Source of the DNA: GCA-003244245 sp036494005
GTDB lineage: Bacteria > Actinomycetota > Actinomycetes > Mycobacteriales > Pseudonocardiaceae
Assembly: GCA_036494005.1 (NCBI GenBank)
Contig: DASXOV010000167.1
Coordinates: forward strand, 1-10,700
Reading direction: 5' to 3'
DNA: 10,700 bases
Part shown: one piece after another, positions 7,311 to 10,700 of the stretch
Layout: each line of letters begins with the position of its first letter
Position numbering within the stretch: the stretch's first letter is position 1
Position numbers and translations under genes: made by a program
The notes under the pieces: generated by a model
What the model saw: the letters and a program-made list of their open reading frames with translations, nothing else
What the model was told of the DNA's origin: nothing
The model's database searches: none

Positions 7311-7790
7311 CTACTTGTTCCCGTGGGTTTCGCGGTGTCCGGCGGGGTCGAAGCGGGTGCGCAGGGTGAACGCGCCGGGCCTCGGGCCGTGGCGCCGGAG
7401 CTGCCGCAAGCGGGCGAGCGCGTCGGCCGGGGTGGGGCGAGTACCGGCGGGGACCCACCACAGCACCGTGCTGGGCTGGGTGATCCGGTCGAACCATTCG
7501 CCGCGCCTGCGCACATAGTGGCCGTGCGCGCTGCGGTAGATGTAGTGGTGCAGCGGCTGGTAGGACTTCCAGACCGACAGGTTGATGATCAGCAGCGGGT
7601 CGCCGGTGGTGTCGGCCAGGCTGACGTGCCCATCGTCAGTGGCGTAACGCCAGACGAAGCCGGGCGAGCGTTCGGCAAGCCGGTTGATCCGGTCCAGCGC
7701 GGCGATGAACTCCCCGACTTGCGGGGAGTCGGGCGGGTAGCGCAGCCGGGACAGGTTGGCCTGCGCCAGGTGATTGCGGGCGGTGGTCAC
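7311..7790 (-). CDS. DUF3291 domain protein
   Basis: 159 residues. The family signature is visible throughout: an opening 'HLAQANLSRLRYPPDSPQVGEFIAALDRINRLAERSPGFVWRY', then 'DPLLIINLSVWKSYQPLHHYIYRSAHGHYVRRRGEWF', and a late 'LWWVPAGTRPTPADALARLRQLRRHGP'. DUF3291 proteins have a dimeric alpha/beta-barrel look similar to small heme or monooxygenase-like folds, but their function is not established. Start GTG 7790 has no Shine-Dalgarno. Instead it overlaps the stop of the VOC remnant upstream (GTGA), so the gene was probably translated by coupling to a partner that is now missing. Expression may be impaired. Confidence 0.85.
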   Translation of the reverse strand: MTTARNHLAQANLSRLRYPPDSPQVGEFIAALDRINRLAERSPGFVWRYATDDGHVSLADTTGDPLLIINLSVWKSYQPLHHYIYRSAHGHYVRRRGEWFDRITQPSTVLWWVPAGTRPTPADALARLRQLRRHGPRPGAFTLRTRFDPAGHRETHGNK

Positions 7791-7882
7791 ACCGGTCCGG
7801 GTGCGGGGGCGGCGAGCGCGACGGGGTTGCCGTCAGGATCGGCGACGTACGCCACTCGCTGCACCATGGACGTGAAGGCTAC
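7787..7882 (-). pseudogene. C-terminal remnant of a VOC/glyoxalase-family gene
   Basis: The last ~31 codons before TGA 7787-7789 read '..MVQRVAYVADPDGNPVALAAP..', which is the typical C-terminal strand and metal-site end of VOC (glyoxalase/bleomycin resistance/dioxygenase) proteins. No upstream part of such a protein is present in any frame. In the same frame upstream of about 7882 the third-position GC bias disappears. The stop overlaps the DUF3291 start by four bases, indicating an old two-gene operon whose first gene has been cut away. The break lies beside the vapBC promoter region. Confidence 0.65.
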
Positions 7883-7965
7883 TGCCCGGCGGCCCACGCG
7901 GTCAGCAACAGCAGATCCCAGACGTAGCAGACGTGGTTCGCATCGAGGTTCGCTCGTGACCGCAT
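7879..7965 (-). pseudogene. Coding-like scrap in another frame, unidentified
   Basis: A 28-codon stretch from ATG 7965 to TAG 7879-7881 has about 85% GC at third positions, unlike the overlapping frames. It reads as an ordinary protein tail (..RANLDANHVCYVWDLLLLTAWAAGQ). It has no Shine-Dalgarno, and its beginning overlaps the vapBC operator. I take it as the end of a lost gene, or less likely a very small peptide. I do not recognise the family. Confidence 0.3.
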
Positions 7966-7981
7966 CACGATGCGCTAAACT
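7954..7981 (+). promoter_or_regulatory. Promoter and autoregulatory operator of the vapBC-type operon
   Basis: TAAACT (7976-7981) fits the actinobacterial -10 pattern TANNNT and lies 6 nt before ATG 7988, so the transcript would be leaderless. A poor -35 (around TCGTGA, 7954-7959) is 16 bp upstream. Between them is the inverted repeat CGCATC-AC-GATGCG (7961-7974), and the half-site GATGC recurs at 7983-7987. Type II antitoxins normally bind such dyads to repress their own operon. Confidence 0.5.
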
Positions 7982-7987
7982 TGATGC

Positions 7988-8218
7988 ATGAGAACCACGG
8001 TCTCGCTGGATGATGATGTCGCCACCGCAGTACAACGGCTGAGGGAGGAACGGAACATCGGCCTGAGCGAAGCGGTGAACGAACTGGCGCGCGCCGGGCT
8101 CACCGTACCCACGCAGCGAAAGAAATTCGACCAACGCACGTTTTCCATGGGTGCGCGGATCGATGTGGCGAATATCGGTGATGCGCTCGAATTTCTCGAG
8201 GGACCGAGCCACCGCTGA
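7988..8218 (+). CDS. Ribbon-helix-helix antitoxin (VapB-type)
   Basis: 76 residues. The N-terminal MRTTVSLDDDVATAVQRLREERNIGLSEAVNELARAGL is a standard MetJ/Arc/CopG ribbon-helix-helix fold: a basic beta strand (residues 2-6) followed by two helices. The C-terminal half (about 45-76) is the variable toxin-binding tail. The stop overlaps the toxin start by one base (TGATG), so translation is coupled. It is expected to neutralise the PIN toxin downstream and, with it, to repress its own promoter through the dyad at 7961-7974. Confidence 0.88.
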   Translation: MRTTVSLDDDVATAVQRLREERNIGLSEAVNELARAGLTVPTQRKKFDQRTFSMGARIDVANIGDALEFLEGPSHR

Positions 8219-8664
8219 TGCTCGTCGATGCCAATCTGCTGCTCTACGCGGTGGACTCGTCCAGTCCGTTCCATCGGCCCGCGTTGACCTGGCTGGAATC
8301 AGCGCTCAATGGCGCGCGGCGGGTGGCGCTGCCATGGCAGTCGCTCACCGCGTTCCTGCGGATCAGCACGAACCCCCGCGCGTGGGAGCATCCGCTCGAC
8401 CCGCACACGGCAGCCGACCTGGTCGCGGACTGGCTCGGCACCGACCCGGTGTGGACACCCGAACCCGGGCCGGGGTACGCGGAGATCCTGCTCGGCATGT
8501 GCAGCAAGTACCAGATCCGGGGCAACCTGGTGACCGACGCCCAACTGGCGGCCCTCGCCGTCGAGCACGGGCTGGCCGTCTACTCAGCGGACACCGACTT
8601 CGCCCGGTTCACCGAGCTGACCTGGGTCAACCCCATCTCTCCAGACCCTGCCCCCTCGCCGTGA
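8218..8664 (+). CDS. PIN-domain ribonuclease toxin (VapC-type)
   Basis: 148 residues. The PIN motifs are MLVDANLLLYAVD (Asp4), LVTDAQLAALA (Asp107) and YSADTDFARF (Asp125 and Asp127). The second acidic residue of classical PIN proteins, a Glu in the helix after strand 2, is absent: the equivalent segment reads WQSLTAFLRISTNPR. That replacement is common in this VapC subgroup (..AFLRIxTNPR..), so I do not regard it as inactivating. VapC proteins cleave structured RNAs such as initiator tRNA or rRNA when the antitoxin is degraded. The gene is complete and coupled to the antitoxin. The specific RNA target is unknown. Confidence 0.9.
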   Translation: MLVDANLLLYAVDSSSPFHRPALTWLESALNGARRVALPWQSLTAFLRISTNPRAWEHPLDPHTAADLVADWLGTDPVWTPEPGPGYAEILLGMCSKYQIRGNLVTDAQLAALAVEHGLAVYSADTDFARFTELTWVNPISPDPAPSP

Positions 8665-8783
8665 CACCCACCCTCACGACAGCTGGCATCGGCACGCCGG
8701 GCTGTCGACGATGTGGAGCAGTTCGACGACGTGCAGCGCCACCCGTCGCGCGGCAGCTGACGTCAGACTCCACCATCGACACC

Positions 8784-9224
8784 GTGATCAGCCCACCATC
8801 ATCGATCCGCGCACCTGTGGCGGTGGCCTCGGCGTTGGGACCGATAGGCGCCGTTGTCGTGAGCGGTGATCAAGTCCTCCTGCTATGGCGGCACCGATTC
8901 ACGACGGACCGTTGGGGCTGGGAGGTCCCGGCCGGTCGGTCTGAGGAGGGGGAAGATCCCGCAGAGGCGGTACTGCGGGAAGTGGACGAGGAAACCGGCT
9001 ACCGCGCGTCGATTGTGGAGCTGACGACATACCAGCCGATGTCTGGCATCAGCGCACACAAATACCGAGTGTTCGCGGTGTCCGATGTCGAGCGTGTCGA
9101 GGAACCGGAGAAAGCCGAATCACAGCGCGGAAGTAGTTCAGAGTGCTGTCACGTGGCGCCAAGGCCTGTCATATCGCCGTGTAGTCAGTCCAGTCACGCA
9201 CCGCATCAAAGTCCTTCTCTGTGA
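8784..9224 (+). pseudogene. Truncated Nudix hydrolase
   Basis: The core is unmistakable: 'GAVVVSGDQVLLLWRHRF..WGWEVPAGRSEEGEDPAEAVLREVDEETGY' contains a complete Nudix box (G-x5-E-x7-REVxEE-x-G). It is followed by 'TYQPMSGISAHKYRVFAVSDVERVEEPEKAES'. At about 9120 the similarity stops. Family members normally continue with a '..EWVPLxEV..' helix for another ~35-40 residues, but the frame instead runs into noise and stops at 9222-9224, overlapping the end of the convergent NYN gene. The N-terminal ~25 residues are also atypical. GTG 8784 is only the first plausible start and has no Shine-Dalgarno. Intact relatives hydrolyse nucleoside diphosphate-linked substrates such as ADP-ribose. This copy is probably non-functional. 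Confidence 0.65.
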
Positions 9225-9771
9225 GCCAGTGGCACCACGGCACCCAGTTACCAGACCGACTGCCGGGCTTCCTGATTGGCTGCCGCAGGCCGGACCAGGT
9301 GGCTACCTCGATATGCGCTACTTTCAGCGCCTGGATTGCCTCGACAGCGGGCAGGAGATCGCTGTCGTGCGAAACGATGATCGCAGCGTCGTACTCGCCC
9401 TGGATCGCGAGCCGGACAATGTCGATTGCCAGCTGAACGTCGATACCCTTCTCGACAGCCGGTGCGTTCGGCCAGTCCTTCGGGTACCGCAGTGGTCTTC
9501 GGTGAACGTGCACGAGGTCGTTCCGGCTCCACACGGCAGCCTGTCGATCATTGGCTGCGGCAGAGCCCCGCTGGCGATCTGGGGACGGTCGGCCACGGTA
9601 GACATGGACCGCTGCCAGTTCTGAAGACCGGCGTCGTCGTGCGACCAGGAGATCGGCAAGACGACGTGGGTTCACGTGACCGGCTGCGACCGACGTACCC
9701 GGTGGCAGAAACCTCGCGTGAGCGCCGAGATGGGTGTTCTGGTAGTCGATGAACACCATCGCCCGGTCCAT
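9169..9771 (-). CDS. NYN-domain (LabA/PIN-like) nuclease
   Basis: 200 residues from ATG 9771. The acidic NYN motifs are present: AMVFIDYQN near the N-terminus, EKGIDVQLAIDIVRLA in the middle and AAIIVSHDSDLLPAVEA after it, followed by a 'PWCHWL' C-terminal motif seen in actinobacterial relatives. NYN domains share the PIN fold and are metal-dependent RNases. Several act in RNA turnover or phage defence, but the substrate here is unknown. The frame extends to a TTG at 9789, but that lies within the terminator U-tract, so ATG 9771 is preferred. It has only a weak Shine-Dalgarno. An intrinsic terminator, a candidate promoter and an SOS-box-like dyad lie directly upstream. The gene is divergent from cas3. 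Confidence 0.87.
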   Translation of the reverse strand: MDRAMVFIDYQNTHLGAHARFLPPGTSVAAGHVNPRRLADLLVARRRRSSELAAVHVYRGRPSPDRQRGSAAANDRQAAVWSRNDLVHVHRRPLRYPKDWPNAPAVEKGIDVQLAIDIVRLAIQGEYDAAIIVSHDSDLLPAVEAIQALKVAHIEVATWSGLRQPIRKPGSRSGNWVPWCHWLTEKDFDAVRDWTDYTAI

Positions 9772-9787
9772 CTCAGGCTGCCTGCGC

Positions 9788-9821
9788 AAAAAAGCCCCGC
9801 CAGTCCCGGAGGACGGCGGGG
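9788..9821 (-). terminator. Intrinsic terminator in the NYN leader (possible attenuator)
   Basis: In the leftward direction CCCCGCC-GTCC pairs with GGAC-GGCGGGG (arms 9795-9806 and 9811-9821, one unpaired A at 9802, tetraloop CGGA). Six U residues (9788-9793) follow one base later. This is a textbook rho-independent terminator, leftward only. The U-tract ends 16 nt before ATG 9771, so it would stop transcription just before the NYN gene. It therefore acts either as an attenuator or as the end of a short RNA begun upstream. Confidence 0.85.
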
Positions 9822-9833
9822 ATCAATACCCAC

Positions 9834-9862
9834 ATGCTAGCAGTGCAGCCGAGCCGCGTCAT
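9834..9862 (-). promoter_or_regulatory. Candidate promoter for the NYN gene or a short leader RNA
   Basis: In the leftward direction ATGACG (9862-9857; four of six matches to TTGACA) and TAGCAT (9839-9834; fits TANNNT) are separated by 17 bp. The predicted start near 9827 would place the terminator hairpin at the very 5' end of the transcript. The SOS-like dyad is 20 bp upstream of the -35 box. Confidence 0.35.
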
Positions 9863-9881
9863 CAGCATGGAAGACAAGTGG

Positions 9882-9897
9882 TCGAACATACGTTCGA
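9882..9897. promoter_or_regulatory. LexA/SOS-box-like dyad
   Basis: TCGAAC-ATAC-GTTCGA is a perfect inverted repeat with 6-bp arms and a 4-bp spacer. It matches the Gram-positive/mycobacterial LexA consensus (CGAAC-N4-GTTCG, extended by T and A). It lies 111 bp upstream of the NYN start and 240 bp upstream of the cas3 start. The position fits DNA-damage control of leftward transcription best. LexA binding itself is inferred. Confidence 0.7.
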
Positions 9898-10122
9898 TAT
9901 TAGCTGAGCTGCCCGACAGTTCCCCATCGCCCAGATGAGGATCAACCTGACGTGCGCCGCTCACATCCCACTTCGGTGGCTGGGTCATCGGGCGAGGAGC
10001 GCAACCTGAACCAAGAATTGTCGGCCTCTCGCGCCAGAGTGTCGCCACGCGATCGTGGCTACCGCGTTGTGAGACGCCGGAGCGGCACCTGAGCTGCGGA
10101 CCCAGTCGCCAGGATCTGTCTG

Positions 10123-10128
10123 AGGAGG
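10123..10128 (+). promoter_or_regulatory. Strong Shine-Dalgarno deciding the cas3 start
   Basis: AGGAGG, in the run GAGGAGGGG, lies 9 nt before GTG 10138. The alternative in-frame TTG at 10132 would be only 3 nt away, so GTG 10138 is preferred. Confidence 0.75.
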
Positions 10129-10137
10129 GGATTGCCT

Positions 10138-10700
10138 GTGTGGGCGCATAGCCGGTCGGAGATCAGCGGCAGGCGGCACGGTTTGGCTGAGCACCTGAGG
10201 TCGACCTCGGCGCTGGCCAGGCAGTTCGCCGAGCCGTTCAGGGCTGGTGAGCTTGCAGCGGCGGCGGGTCTGCTGCACGACGCCGGCAAGGCCGCGTGCG
10301 TCTGGCAGGACAAGTTGCTCGCCGTGGAGAACACCGGCCGCGCGGTGGGGTGTGATCACAAGACACTGGGTACCCGGTTACTCGTCGCCGCCGGTAGGGA
10401 AGCCGCGATGACGATCTTGGGTCATCACGGTGGGCTGACGGACATCGGGAAGCTTCGCGATGCGCGTGATGAGCCGGTGCCGGATGAGGCCGAGACGACG
10501 GCGCGGCTGCTCGGGCACGTACCGGAGGCGCAGGACGTCATTGATGGTCCCGTTCTCATACCCGAGGACTGGCGGCGTGATCCGCTGCTGCGGGAGATGG
10601 GGATCCGATTGGTCTTCTCGGCGTTGGTGGACGCGGACCACCTGGACACCGCGGCGCACTTCCAGGGGCTGGACTCGCCCGTCATCGCGTCGCCTGCGGA
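10138..10700 (+). CDS. cas3: CRISPR-associated Cas3, N-terminal HD nuclease domain (3' end outside window)
   Basis: The frame is open from GTG 10138 to the window edge (187 codons). Metal-binding HD residues are present in the Cas3 order. The N-terminus is WAHSR, then His19 (LAEHLRST), His47-Asp48 with Lys51 (GLLHDAGKA), His74 (CDHKTLG), His96-His97 (ILGHHGGL) and Asp165 (FSALVDADHLDTAAHF). Cas3 is recruited by Cascade in type I CRISPR-Cas and degrades target DNA, and the SF2 helicase half should follow outside the window. The WAHS opening and the DHK-x-LG segment recall Cas3 of I-C-like systems, but the subtype cannot be fixed from this part. A stand-alone Cas3'' (HD only) is also possible. 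Cas3 is often the first gene of its operon, which fits the strong ribosome binding site and the intergenic region upstream. Confidence 0.85.
   Translation, partial: MWAHSRSEISGRRHGLAEHLRSTSALARQFAEPFRAGELAAAAGLLHDAGKAACVWQDKLLAVENTGRAVGCDHKTLGTRLLVAAGREAAMTILGHHGGLTDIGKLRDARDEPVPDEAETTARLLGHVPEAQDVIDGPVLIPEDWRRDPLLREMGIRLVFSALVDADHLDTAAHFQGLDSPVIASPA

Larger units (their letters stand above)
9790..10137. other. Regulatory intergenic region between NYN gene and cas3
   Basis: No convincing gene is present. A leftward open frame (10048-9773) covers the SOS-like dyad and terminator, but its third positions are only about 60% GC and it has no supporting homology. A 24-codon rightward frame from ATG 9935 (MRINLTCAAHIPLRW..) is also unsupported. 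The elements I can support are the terminator (9788-9821), a leftward promoter candidate (9834-9862), an SOS-box-like dyad (9882-9897) and the cas3 ribosome binding site (10123-10128). I see no CRISPR repeats. Confidence 0.6.

Noticed and set aside
8757..8766. Palindrome CTGACGTCAG before the Nudix remnant
   Set aside because: A single 10-bp palindrome in GC-rich DNA is expected by chance, and no promoter elements are placed around it.
9773..10048. 91-codon leftward frame running through the SOS-like dyad and terminator and ending one base before the NYN ATG
   Set aside because: Weak third-position bias and no homology I recognise. The terminator stem and U-tract and the LexA-like dyad explain the sequence better. 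A short leader peptide from one of its later ATGs cannot be excluded.
9822..10137. CRISPR repeats or array next to cas3
   Set aside because: No direct repeat of about 28-37 bp recurs in the region. Any array must lie outside the window.

Overview
The window is high-GC actinobacterial DNA. GC is strong at third codon positions, GTG/TTG starts are used, and there is an Emb-type arabinosyltransferase, a HelD/HelR-class RNA polymerase-associated ATPase and a DUF5753 regulator. The arabinosyltransferase points to a lineage with an arabinogalactan wall (Mycobacteriales/Pseudonocardiales). Genus cannot be told from the sequence alone.

Layout. (1) 1-615 (+): C-terminal part of an XRE/DUF5753 regulator entering from the left, followed by a hairpin between convergent genes. 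(2) 679-7185 (-): a core-like block transcribed leftward: a small membrane protein (6613-6930), a large arabinosyltransferase (3245-6382), and a HelR-like ATPase (679-3024). Seven 16-17 bp direct repeats lie just upstream of the HelR-like gene. (3) 7187-7310: an AT-richer spacer with two closely spaced dyads. (4) 7311-9224: a patchwork accessory segment. It holds a DUF3291 gene coupled to the last ~31 codons of a lost VOC/glyoxalase gene, another coding-like scrap in a different frame, an intact vapBC-type toxin-antitoxin pair with a leaderless promoter and operator, and a Nudix core that has lost its C-terminal end and probably its N-terminal end. (5) 9169-10700: a defence-like segment. A NYN-domain nuclease gene (-) diverges from the start of a Cas3 HD-nuclease gene (+) that runs off the right edge.

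The most interesting part is the 9772-10137 intergenic region between the NYN gene and cas3. It carries a perfect LexA/SOS-box-like dyad (TCGAAC-N4-GTTCGA), a candidate promoter pointing at the NYN gene, and a strong intrinsic terminator whose U-tract ends only 16 nt before the NYN start codon. This layout suggests a DNA-damage-controlled NYN gene with a leader attenuator, or a short SOS-controlled RNA, next to a type I CRISPR-Cas locus. No CRISPR array is visible in the window.
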